A stretch of 50,241 nucleotides of DNA from Bacteroidota bacterium. GTDB taxonomy: Bacteria > Bacteroidota > Bacteroidia > UKL13-3. Where the stretch lies: the NCBI GenBank assembly GCA_947492885.1, contig CANLPK010000012.1, forward strand, positions 1 through 50,241, written 5' to 3'. The position numbers and the translations under genes were made by a program. Shown here piece after piece: positions 30,022 to 38,794 of the stretch. The stretch's first letter is position 1, and the number at the start of each line of letters is the position of its first letter. Below the pieces are notes generated by a model. The model did no database searches. It saw only the letters and a list, made by a program, of their open reading frames with translations, and was not told where the DNA came from.

Positions 30022-30366
30022 TTACAATCCCCCTTTCCCCGCATCAATCATCTTTTTAATGATCACAATTTGCCCTAAATGATAATGCGAATGCTCGATG
30101 ATACCCTGGATATTTCGATAATATGTTCCGTATTTTTCTTCAACAAATATTTCCCATAAAACCGATTCCGGTAATTTTTCAATGAGGCTGGCCATCTCCT
30201 CCGCATGGTTATAATGCAATGCGAGCATCGCCTTCCATTCGGCTTCATTATTTATCGGAGGACAATCGAAACTAAATTTATCATTATGGCTATTATTATT
30301 CAACTGCTTCGCAGTTGGCAAGTTTAAATTTATTGATTCACCATTTTTTAAAATTGTATTTAATAC
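30022..30366 (-). pseudogene. N-terminally truncated DinB-like protein gene
   Basis: KFSFDCPPINNEAEWKAMLALHYNHAEEMASLIEKLP...EKYGTYYRNIQGIIEHSHYHLGQIVIIKKMI is DinB-like C-terminus; no ATG start, only TTG at 30319-30321; reading frame upstream (VLNTILKNGESINL) still looks homologous then hits TGA inside the heptamer array. Confidence 0.6.
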
Positions 30367-30447
30367 GATTCACGTTTTACGATTCACGTTTTACGACTTA
30401 CGATTCACAACTCACTACTCACTACTCACTACTAACTTCTAACTACT
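30364..30447 (-). repeat. degenerate heptanucleotide array, 12 units
   Basis: - strand units: AGTAGTT AGAAGTT AGTAGTG x3 AGTTGTG AATCGTA AGTCGTA AAACGTG AATCGTA AAACGTG AATCGTA; no phase slips. Confidence 0.85.
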
Positions 30448-30456
30448 CCCCCCGCA

Positions 30457-33400
30457 CTACCTCCAATCCCCATACAATACAAACGCGCCCCAGAAGAAGG
30501 GATGAATGTATTTGGGATTTTTGGAAAGTGTTGCTTGGGCAGCGCGTAAAGCTTCGGCTTTGGGCATTGTTTTGAGGTTTTTGTAGAACTCCGTCATTAA
30601 AATTCCTGTGGCATCATCATCCACACTCCATAAGGAAGCAATCACTGTTTTCACGCCTTTCTCCAAGAAGGAATTTGCCGCCGAATAGTACCAGCCTTTG
30701 ATGGAGTCGGTAGTTACTGCTGTTTCGCATGCAGAGAGCACTACCATATCGCAACTTAATTTCTTCAATCCCTTGATTTCAGAAATGCTGAGGTTCCCAT
30801 CGTCGGAGGCATCGGAAGTGAACTTGATATACGAGTTTTTGAAATTGGAATTGTCGAGAATACCATGTGTAGCGAAATGAATGAAATGTTTTGATTGCAG
30901 TGATTGTTTGGCTTGCAATTCGGTGGCTTCTTTGCCATAGTAGTAATCACCATTCACCAACATCTTTTGTATGTCTTTCACTTCTCTTTCTGCACTGGGC
31001 AATTCTTTTTGGGTATGATTGTAATCGGGATTGCCAAAGGCTGCCATAGAGTTCAAGCTATCATTGCCTCTAGAGTTACGTAAGAAGATATCGAGCTTCG
31101 TAATATAAAAGATGGAGTAATCTTCAACTAAGAAACGGAAGTCGGTTGGATTGGTACCATTTCCTAAAACTTGAAATGGAATATTACAAAGCTTTCCATT
31201 CGGGATGATACAAATTTTTGTTTTGCCTTTGATATCTGCAGCGATAGGGTCAATCAAAATCTTATACAAATCTTTAGAGGTTCCGAGCAAGGTGAGTCCC
31301 GTTTGCACAGGTTCTTCCAATAGCTCGCCCCCTCTGAGTTTCAAGGTATGTGCACCCGCCGATTTATCGGGAACATTTAATAGGCTTTGGAAGTTTTTAA
31401 TTTTAGTTTCTAACTCTTTTTGTTTGATACGAACCACACTCACTTTTTTCGATTGATTTGTCACCGTGAAAATAAATAGGTTGTCATCATTCATCATATA
31501 CAATACCACGGCTACATCTTGAGGTATATTTTCTTGATACGATTCAAAGTCTTTCGGGTTGGTATGGGTTACAAAATTATCTTTCAGGTCGGGGTAGGTA
31601 GTCACCAGGGAATCAATATAATTCACATAGTCGGCTTCCACGGTTAAGATGGAACGTTCATAAGAGCTTATCACTTCCTGATTTTGTTCAGCTACTGGTT
31701 TTGCTTTCTCGTTAGATAAATTTTCCTTTAGTGTTTTGCTCTGTAATTCAAGTTCCTGTGCACGTTTCAAGGCTTCAGCTTTCTTTGGGTCGTCAATAAC
31801 TAAACCACCTCTCGAAATCTGATCTTTCATTCCTTGAATATTGCTCTTGTTGGCAAACTCAAGGGCGGCAGTTGTGTCATGTAGTTCGATAAACGAGGCA
31901 ATAATTTTCGAGTACAAATCTACTTTTCTGCTGTCATTTGAATATTTGCTTCTCACTTTCTCATCATCAAAAACATTGGATGAATTTTCTTCTATGATCT
32001 TGATTGCCTGCTTATAATAGATTACTGAGGAATCGAATTTTTGTCTTTCAAAAAAGAAGGTGCCTAAGTCGTAGAGTGCCTCCCAATTGTATTTCACAAT
32101 ATTATAACGCGCCGATTCGTCCACACATTTTTGAAGATACTCCACACCCTTAGCGGTATTGTTGAGTTTCATGTAGGTGCGACCGAGGTATAAGGCTGCT
32201 TCAATGGTTTTCTCCCGCTCGTTGCTCAAATTTCCATACTGCGATGATTCATTTAAGTAGGTGAGGGCTTGCGTATAATTTTTACGATCATATTCTAAAT
32301 GACCTAATACCAGTGCTGCTTCTGAGGCCATACGATTGAGCTTCTTTTCTTTTGATATCGTATATGATGGCATCAAATATTTTAAGGAATTTGGATAATC
32401 TTTCTTTACTAAAAATATTTCGCCCAAATTAAGTCCGTATAGTATCCATGATTCATTATGAAGTTTTATTTTTTCATGAATGTCATATGCCGTTTTAATA
32501 TAAGGGTAGCATCCATCAAAATCGGCTTGCCAATAGTATAGGGTTCCAATATTATTTTGCGAGACCGAACGACCCAATAGATTATTGTCTTTTACGTAAA
32601 TACTATCTGCCATCGTATAGTAGTAGTTGGCCAATTTATATTCAGAAGTGTGCTGGTAAATTCCACCCTTAGTGAGATAGCAATTGGCAATATAGGCGCT
32701 GTTTTGAAGGTCTTTCACTAAACTAATTGAGCTGTCGGCATAGATTAATGCATTGTGAAAATCGCCTGTTAAATTGTACTGATAACTGATGGAATTGAAT
32801 GCATCTGATTGGTCGAGTATATTGTTATTTTTCCGTGCTACCTCCAACGATTTATTAAAGTACAAATCGGCTTTGATAAAATCGCCGCGAGTTACATAGT
32901 TGCTGCCCACATTAGAATACAATCGCGAGAGCTGGGTTACCTCCCCAATAGAATCGAAAATATGAATCGATTTGAGATAGTACTCCGTTGATTTTTCAAT
33001 ATTGAGTTCGTTGGTAAAGATGCGTGCCATATAGTTATAGCAGACCGCAATTTCACGGATGTTTGCATTTTTATTGGCGATGAATAAGGCATTATCAATT
33101 TTGTTTTTGGAGTCAACGTATTGGAAATTTAACGAAGCCAGATTGGCTAAATTCAAAAGTGAATAAATTTGATTACTCACATCACCCATCTCCTTAGCCA
33201 AATTATTACAGATGGTAAAGTACTTGCGTGAAGCCGCGGTATCGTAACTATAAGCAACTGTTGCCATATTATAAGAGCTCTCAATCTGATTAATTCGGTT
33301 GTTCGATTTTACCGACATATCATAAGCACTATTGTATTTTTCAAAGGCCTTCATTTCATTTTTCTCTTTGGTGTACATTTCCCCATATGAGGTATAGATA

Positions 33401-35271
33401 TCGTACAAGCCACTTGAATCTTTTGCCGTTACATAATAGCTCACTGCACTATCGAGGGCGAGCACCGCCTTATCTTTCTCACCCATTTCTACATAGAGGT
33501 CACTTAGTTTTGTCCAGGTATAAGCGGTACCTGAATAATCATTTTTATATTGGCGTAGGATGATGGCTTCTTTGAAAATGGTTACAGCATCGTCGTATTT
33601 ACCCAAGCGCTGATATGATTTTGCCACCCCTGAACGCGCCAATCCCGCATTGGAATAAGATTCTAAATTATAATAACCACGGTACGATTCATTATAATAA
33701 TCGATTGCATCGTTAAATTTACCGAGATTGAAATATACAGATGCCATACTGTAATAGGTATACGCGATTTTTTCACGATTCCCTAAATCTTTATAGCTTT
33801 TTAAAAGTTTACCATACGCATCGATGGCCTCATTGCTCTTTCCTTGTTTTTTGTAGATGGTAGCCACCATATCGTAGTATGTGATATTTTTCTTGCGGCT
33901 ATCCAATGTGTTCAGGTTATTGTTTATAGCAATGGCTTTCTGGAAATTATCCATGGCAGCATTGAAGTCGAAAAGCTCATAGTAATTAATTGCCAGGTAA
34001 TAGTAAATTTTTGGTTCCAAAAAATTTCTGTTGAAGCTACTTAATTGATCTTTATAAGTATTGTAATCGTCGAGAGTTTTCTTGTCACTTACAATAGCCT
34101 CTTTATATTTTTTGTCGGCATAAAGACAATAAACCTCTTTGAGCTCACAATTTAAGAGTCCACTATAATCTTTAAGTAGCAAGTAAAGTGCAGATGCTTT
34201 TTTGCAATATTTAATGGCTTCGTTATAATTTTCTTTGTCTTGATAAAGTTGAGCCTTCATGAAATAGCAGTATACCAAACCAGCACTGTCTTTGAGTTCA
34301 GTGCCTATTTTTATGGCAATATCCAGGATCGTATTTGCCGAATCGAATTGGTTATTATTGATGAAATTGGGGATTCCGGCGGCCCAATAATATACCATCT
34401 CTTCTTTTAAAATGAGTGCTTTGTTTTCTCTAATCACTCGAATTTGTTCTAACGATTTATTCTTGAAATAATATACCGAATCCATAATCTCGATTTTACT
34501 ATACGGTGCTTTATTCATTACCCAGGTTGCAAAAATGTCAGGGAAATTCCAGTCGTTGCTCGTATAACTTATCGAATAATTATTCACGTATTTCATGAAT
34601 GCCAAAATGTCTTTCGGCTTCGGGTCTTTAATTAAATTCATGGTGCTCTTGCCTTTGTAACGCCCAGTAGGTATGGTGTCACGCAAGTATTGATATTTCT
34701 CCATATCTTTAATTATCTCGTACACATCGTGCATGCTGTTGATGCATTGCGTTATCATGCTATCTTCATTTCCTTTGCTATCGTAATATAGCAAACCCTT
34801 AAAAGTGTAGAGGGGCTTTTTATCAATATAGAAATTTATATTCTTTTTAGCCATCTCAAAAAACATGGAATGATAGGGAAGGGGTGGAATTAATATTTCC
34901 GCGGCCACCACATAGTCATTCACATAAATTTCCGAATTTTTATCGGTTACATCATATCGCACGATGGTTACAAAGGAAGTATAATCACCTACCGCAGTTA
35001 CGATTGCATATCCGTACTCAATATTCTCTCTGCTTTTAATTCCAACATTAATGGAGCCGTATACTTTTAGCGTGGTATTGAGTTTTATTCCTGCTTTCTT
35101 GCCAGCCGGAATCGTAGCATACACGGTATCATCACGAACTTCTAGTATATCATTAATATAAAAATACAAGTCGGAATATTCGGTGCTGACTTTCTTTTGT
35201 GCGTTCGTTTTAATTCCAAAGATGAGAAGCATCACAAGAACACAAATTCTAGGAAATTGGTATTTCTTCAT
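30457..35271 (-). CDS. secreted TPR-repeat protein with C-terminal CHAT protease domain
   Basis: Signal peptide MKKYQFPRICVLVMLLIFGIKTNAQ; numerous TPRs (e.g. AIDAYGKLLKSYKDLGNREKIAYTYYSMASVYFNLGKFNDAIDYYNESY); CHAT motifs HFIHFATHG and MVVLSACET, ASLWSVDDDATGILMTEFY, HPFFWGAFVLYGDWR. Confidence 0.95.
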   Translation of the reverse strand: MKKYQFPRICVLVMLLIFGIKTNAQKKVSTEYSDLYFYINDILEVRDDTVYATIPAGKKAGIKLNTTLKVYGSINVGIKSRENIEYGYAIVTAVGDYTSFVTIVRYDVTDKNSEIYVNDYVVAAEILIPPLPYHSMFFEMAKKNINFYIDKKPLYTFKGLLYYDSKGNEDSMITQCINSMHDVYEIIKDMEKYQYLRDTIPTGRYKGKSTMNLIKDPKPKDILAFMKYVNNYSISYTSNDWNFPDIFATWVMNKAPYSKIEIMDSVYYFKNKSLEQIRVIRENKALILKEEMVYYWAAGIPNFINNNQFDSANTILDIAIKIGTELKDSAGLVYCYFMKAQLYQDKENYNEAIKYCKKASALYLLLKDYSGLLNCELKEVYCLYADKKYKEAIVSDKKTLDDYNTYKDQLSSFNRNFLEPKIYYYLAINYYELFDFNAAMDNFQKAIAINNNLNTLDSRKKNITYYDMVATIYKKQGKSNEAIDAYGKLLKSYKDLGNREKIAYTYYSMASVYFNLGKFNDAIDYYNESYRGYYNLESYSNAGLARSGVAKSYQRLGKYDDAVTIFKEAIILRQYKNDYSGTAYTWTKLSDLYVEMGEKDKAVLALDSAVSYYVTAKDSSGLYDIYTSYGEMYTKEKNEMKAFEKYNSAYDMSVKSNNRINQIESSYNMATVAYSYDTAASRKYFTICNNLAKEMGDVSNQIYSLLNLANLASLNFQYVDSKNKIDNALFIANKNANIREIAVCYNYMARIFTNELNIEKSTEYYLKSIHIFDSIGEVTQLSRLYSNVGSNYVTRGDFIKADLYFNKSLEVARKNNNILDQSDAFNSISYQYNLTGDFHNALIYADSSISLVKDLQNSAYIANCYLTKGGIYQHTSEYKLANYYYTMADSIYVKDNNLLGRSVSQNNIGTLYYWQADFDGCYPYIKTAYDIHEKIKLHNESWILYGLNLGEIFLVKKDYPNSLKYLMPSYTISKEKKLNRMASEAALVLGHLEYDRKNYTQALTYLNESSQYGNLSNEREKTIEAALYLGRTYMKLNNTAKGVEYLQKCVDESARYNIVKYNWEALYDLGTFFFERQKFDSSVIYYKQAIKIIEENSSNVFDDEKVRSKYSNDSRKVDLYSKIIASFIELHDTTAALEFANKSNIQGMKDQISRGGLVIDDPKKAEALKRAQELELQSKTLKENLSNEKAKPVAEQNQEVISSYERSILTVEADYVNYIDSLVTTYPDLKDNFVTHTNPKDFESYQENIPQDVAVVLYMMNDDNLFIFTVTNQSKKVSVVRIKQKELETKIKNFQSLLNVPDKSAGAHTLKLRGGELLEEPVQTGLTLLGTSKDLYKILIDPIAADIKGKTKICIIPNGKLCNIPFQVLGNGTNPTDFRFLVEDYSIFYITKLDIFLRNSRGNDSLNSMAAFGNPDYNHTQKELPSAEREVKDIQKMLVNGDYYYGKEATELQAKQSLQSKHFIHFATHGILDNSNFKNSYIKFTSDASDDGNLSISEIKGLKKLSCDMVVLSACETAVTTDSIKGWYYSAANSFLEKGVKTVIASLWSVDDDATGILMTEFYKNLKTMPKAEALRAAQATLSKNPKYIHPFFWGAFVLYGDWR

Positions 35272-35393
35272 AATAATGGGGCAGGATTAGATTTTGTATT
35301 TTATAAAGGCAAACTTGAATAAAGGCAAATTTAGGATTCGACGGCATATAAAAAATACTACTTTAAGGGTATTTTAGTGATACTGCTCATTCG

Positions 35394-35900
35394 CTATCCC
35401 TTTTGATTTAGGGTATTGAAATAATTATAATCGGTATTCACGATGCCCTCGGTAATGCCAATGGTGTGAGCCATGGTGATGAGTTGGCCGCGATGAAAAC
35501 TACTATGATTTACAACATGCACAATATACTCGTACCTGCTCAAACTGTTTTGCATCCATTCGGCATTCAGTTCCAGCATATCATTCAACTGGGCATCTGT
35601 AAATGCTGCAAACTGCTCTTGTATTTGAATGGAGACTTCCCCTAATTCACGTAAAATATTTTCTACTTCGTTATGTCTTACCGACCAATTGAAATTTGTG
35701 GTATCCTTCTCGGTGATGAATGCCAGCCAGAATTTCTGTGCTCTTAAAATATGCTGCAATGTGAAATCCAATGACTTAAAACTCGAAGGTGTTTCCTGAT
35801 AAAGTAACACCGTATCAACCTGCTGTAGCCATTGAATAATTTCGATGTTCGCCCAAGAATTGAAACGTGTGTAGTTATTTGTAAATTTAACGAGACTCAT
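35394..35900 (-). CDS. DinB family protein
   Basis: YTRFNSWANIEIIQWL, LDFTLQHILRAQKFWLAFI, IVHVVNHSSFHRGQLITM. Confidence 0.9.
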   Translation of the reverse strand: MSLVKFTNNYTRFNSWANIEIIQWLQQVDTVLLYQETPSSFKSLDFTLQHILRAQKFWLAFITEKDTTNFNWSVRHNEVENILRELGEVSIQIQEQFAAFTDAQLNDMLELNAEWMQNSLSRYEYIVHVVNHSSFHRGQLITMAHTIGITEGIVNTDYNYFNTLNQKG

Positions 35901-35920
35901 ATTTAGTGTATATATAATTT

Positions 35921-36397
35921 TTATCTAATCATGTCATAGCGATCCATTCCTTGGCCATAAAAATCGGGAGTAATTTTTGTAATTCGAAAACCTTGCTTCT
36001 CAAAAAAAGGATAGCTAAATTGGGTGGTATCTAAAGCAATTGCATATTGCGGATAACGTGTTTCAATTTCCTTGATTCGATGTAAAAGCAATGCCTTGCC
36101 TATTCCTTGCCGGTGCCTGTTGTGTGCTACCATGCCCCAAGTCATACTCGCTTCTAGTCCTTCTTTGGGTATATAGAATCCACCGCAAGCAGCAATTTTA
36201 TTTTCTAATTCCACCACATAGTAAAATTCCTCTCCAGTTTGTTTGTATGCCAGTTTCCCTTCATCCTGGCCTTGTAGCCATGACTCAAAATCGGTGCGCT
36301 CCGAGGGATCGAAATACTTAGGTGTATTGCTATTGAAGAGTTCAATACAAGCAGTATGATCTTGTGGTTGATAGGTTCTGATAATCATGTGGCCCAT
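35921..36397 (-). CDS. GNAT family N-acetyltransferase
   Basis: IRTYQPQDHTACIELF, WGMVAHNRHRQGIGKALLLHRIKEI, FFEKQGFRI. Confidence 0.92.
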   Translation of the reverse strand: MGHMIIRTYQPQDHTACIELFNSNTPKYFDPSERTDFESWLQGQDEGKLAYKQTGEEFYYVVELENKIAACGGFYIPKEGLEASMTWGMVAHNRHRQGIGKALLLHRIKEIETRYPQYAIALDTTQFSYPFFEKQGFRITKITPDFYGQGMDRYDMIR

Positions 36398-36429
36398 TGA
36401 GGGAGTGATTTAGTGACCTGAGTTTAAGT

Positions 36430-36777
36430 TTATTTTTTTTCTTTTTTTCTTGATGATTTAGCCAAAGGATTAAACTCGAGACATAGGTTAATCCAATAAT
36501 CAAAATCCTTTTTAGTTCTTCTTCCTTCTTCCTCAATTAATACATACCCAAGCATAGGGCGTTTACCCAATACCATGGTGGTGCATCCCGTTTTCTCTAC
36601 TACTACTTCATTCATTTCTGGATTGATACGGCACATCAAATTACCTCTAAAAACACCCACACACATTTTATCATTGAGCATGAACGCCAGTCCACCCATC
36701 ATCTCCATTTCTTCTATATTGGGAAAATCGCAAAGTGACTCTCGTATTCTATTCGCGAGGGCTTCGTTATAAGCCAT
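36430..36777 (-). CDS. TfoX N-terminal-like domain protein
   Basis: EMEMMGGLAFMLNDKMCVGVFRGNLMCRINPE and GCTTMVLGKRPMLGYVLI. Confidence 0.9.
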   Translation of the reverse strand: MAYNEALANRIRESLCDFPNIEEMEMMGGLAFMLNDKMCVGVFRGNLMCRINPEMNEVVVEKTGCTTMVLGKRPMLGYVLIEEEGRRTKKDFDYWINLCLEFNPLAKSSRKKEKK

Positions 36778-36789
36778 AATAAAATTATA

Positions 36790-38112
36790 TTATATTTTTT
36801 TTACCCATACCATCATCGAGTTTTCCTTGTACACTTCGATGATCGATTGTGCATCTATAAATTCACCACTACTCACGGCATTATACAAGATTCCATTAAT
36901 TTCAATTTTGCCTTGGGGTTTTAAGTCGGTGATGGCTATGCCTTTCAGGTTTAAAATACTTTCACGATGCAAGAGGCTGTTCACTAATTTCGAATCGGCC
37001 AAGGTTTGGGTATGCGCTATGCGTTCGAAGAAATTTCTGCTCACCATAAACCGACTCAATACAATCGCAATTAAAATCGTAGAGATGAATGAGATACTCA
37101 CAATCTTTAATGCCAAATTCAATGAGCCATTACCCACCCCATCAAAATTGAAATAATCGTTCTTCACCATAGCAAGTATCAGCGATGAAATTAATAATAT
37201 GATTCCCGAAATCCCCGCCACACCGACTCCCGGTATCACAAAGATTTCGAGAATGAGTAAGACCAGTCCGATAAAGAATAAAACGATTTCCCAGTTGGCT
37301 GCGAGTCCGTCCATATAATTTGGAGCGAAATACAACATGGCGGCAATCAAGCTCACCCCAATAGGGAACATGGCTCCAGGGTGTTGAAACTCAAAATAGA
37401 TTCCACCCAAAATTAACAGAATTAAAATGCCACTAAGCATGGGTGCTTTAAGCAATCCAATAAATTTATCGAGAGCAGAAGGTTCATAGTAAATGAGTTC
37501 AGCATCGCTGAGTTGGGTGCGTTGAAGTACGTCGGTAATCGAATTGGCCTTGGCCTCACAAAACCCATATTTAATGGCTTCCTCTGCAGTAAATGTAATC
37601 ACTTGCCCTTTTTTATTGATGCTATCCACCACCACATTTCCATCCACCATCGCTTCGGCAATATCGCCTCGACGGTGATTTTGGGTGGCCGTACTGCGCA
37701 TGATGCCGCGCATATAACTTTGGTATTTATCGGGCAGCAATTCCCCATTTTGATTCACCACCGAAGCTGCACCAATAGTGCCTCCTGGATGCATATAAAT
37801 ACTATCGCAAGCCAAGCTAATGAGGGCGCCAGCACTAGCAGCATTATTATTAATGTACACATAAACAGGCATCCCCGCATTGAGGATGGTAGATCGTATG
37901 GAGTCGGCATCATCGAGCAAACCGCCATAGGTATTGAGTTCCATCACCACGGCGCTTACCTTTTGTTCGCGTGCCGATTGAAATGCCTTCTGCGTATATC
38001 TCCAGGTCTTGGGTGAAATTTCATCCATTAATTTAAATACCATTACCTTTTTTTGGGCCATGGCTTCGGTGATAAACAAACTAACGAAGAGTAAGAGGAT
38101 AATTTTTTTCAT
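36790..38112 (-). CDS. NfeD family ClpP-class membrane serine protease
   Basis: VVMELNTYGGLLDDADSIRSTIL, NNNAASAGALISLACDSIYMHPGGTIGAASVV, multiple TM and C-terminal OB-like NfeD domain. Confidence 0.93.
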   Translation of the reverse strand: MKKIILLLFVSLFITEAMAQKKVMVFKLMDEISPKTWRYTQKAFQSAREQKVSAVVMELNTYGGLLDDADSIRSTILNAGMPVYVYINNNAASAGALISLACDSIYMHPGGTIGAASVVNQNGELLPDKYQSYMRGIMRSTATQNHRRGDIAEAMVDGNVVVDSINKKGQVITFTAEEAIKYGFCEAKANSITDVLQRTQLSDAELIYYEPSALDKFIGLLKAPMLSGILILLILGGIYFEFQHPGAMFPIGVSLIAAMLYFAPNYMDGLAANWEIVLFFIGLVLLILEIFVIPGVGVAGISGIILLISSLILAMVKNDYFNFDGVGNGSLNLALKIVSISFISTILIAIVLSRFMVSRNFFERIAHTQTLADSKLVNSLLHRESILNLKGIAITDLKPQGKIEINGILYNAVSSGEFIDAQSIIEVYKENSMMVWVKKI

Positions 38113-38159
38113 TCCATCACAAAGATATTGTTTTGAGTACGATAAGTTATCTTTGCTCT

Positions 38160-38786
38160 ATGAAATTTTTATTTTCCATTAGTTTCATTTTGCTGATGCT
38201 CTCTGGTTGGGCCTTTCCACCCGATAGTACTGCCATTTATCATAAGGTGGTTTCGGGCGAAACATTGCCTGGCATTGCTAAGAAATACCATGTGAAGGAA
38301 TCGCAAATCAAGCAATGGAATAAACTTACCACCCCCAACTTGTTTATTGCCCAACGATTGATTGTAGGTTACAAGCATGCGCCACAACAACAAATTGTAG
38401 CTGAGAATTTAGCCCAAGCCGATTCATTGAGGAAGGCAGCAGCCAACAAACCCAAGGTGACGCCTCCAGTTGTAAAGCCCAAATCGCCGGAAAAGCCAGC
38501 ATCTCCCAAAGCCCCGGTGGAATTTGTTTCCAATGGACTTGCCTCATGGAGTAATACTATCACACCACCGAATCAATATGCCGCACTTTTTAATGGAGCA
38601 CCCGAAGGAACCATTATCAAAGTGACATGCACTAGCACCAACAAGGCTGTGTATGTAAAAGTAATTGGATTAATTACTGATGCATATCCGGCAGATAATT
38701 TAATAATATTGACTAAAATTGCCGCCGATAAGCTCGGAGTTACTGAACAAGATTTTGAATGTAGCCTGAGTTTCACTAAAGAGTAA
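38160..38786 (+). CDS. LysM domain protein with C-terminal double-psi beta-barrel-like segment
   Basis: YHKVVSGETLPGIAKKYHVKESQIKQWNKL LysM; GTIIKVTCTSTNKAVYVKVIGLI. Confidence 0.85.
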   Translation: MKFLFSISFILLMLSGWAFPPDSTAIYHKVVSGETLPGIAKKYHVKESQIKQWNKLTTPNLFIAQRLIVGYKHAPQQQIVAENLAQADSLRKAAANKPKVTPPVVKPKSPEKPASPKAPVEFVSNGLASWSNTITPPNQYAALFNGAPEGTIIKVTCTSTNKAVYVKVIGLITDAYPADNLIILTKIAADKLGVTEQDFECSLSFTKE

Positions 38787-38794
38787 GGAGTTAC

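Noticed and set aside
30315-30575. Predicted 86-aa + strand ORF (RFTFYDSRFTTYDSQLTTHYSLLTSNYS)
   Set aside because: It is simply a frame through the heptamer array and the antisense of the CHAT gene end.
30457-35271. Type III-E/Craspase-like or gasdermin-linked CHAT defence system
   Set aside because: No Cas7-11, csx, gasdermin or other effector gene nearby; the protein has a signal peptide and stands alone.
37513-38016. 167-aa + strand ORF opposite the NfeD gene
   Set aside because: Antisense shadow ORF over a well-supported coding region; no family motif.
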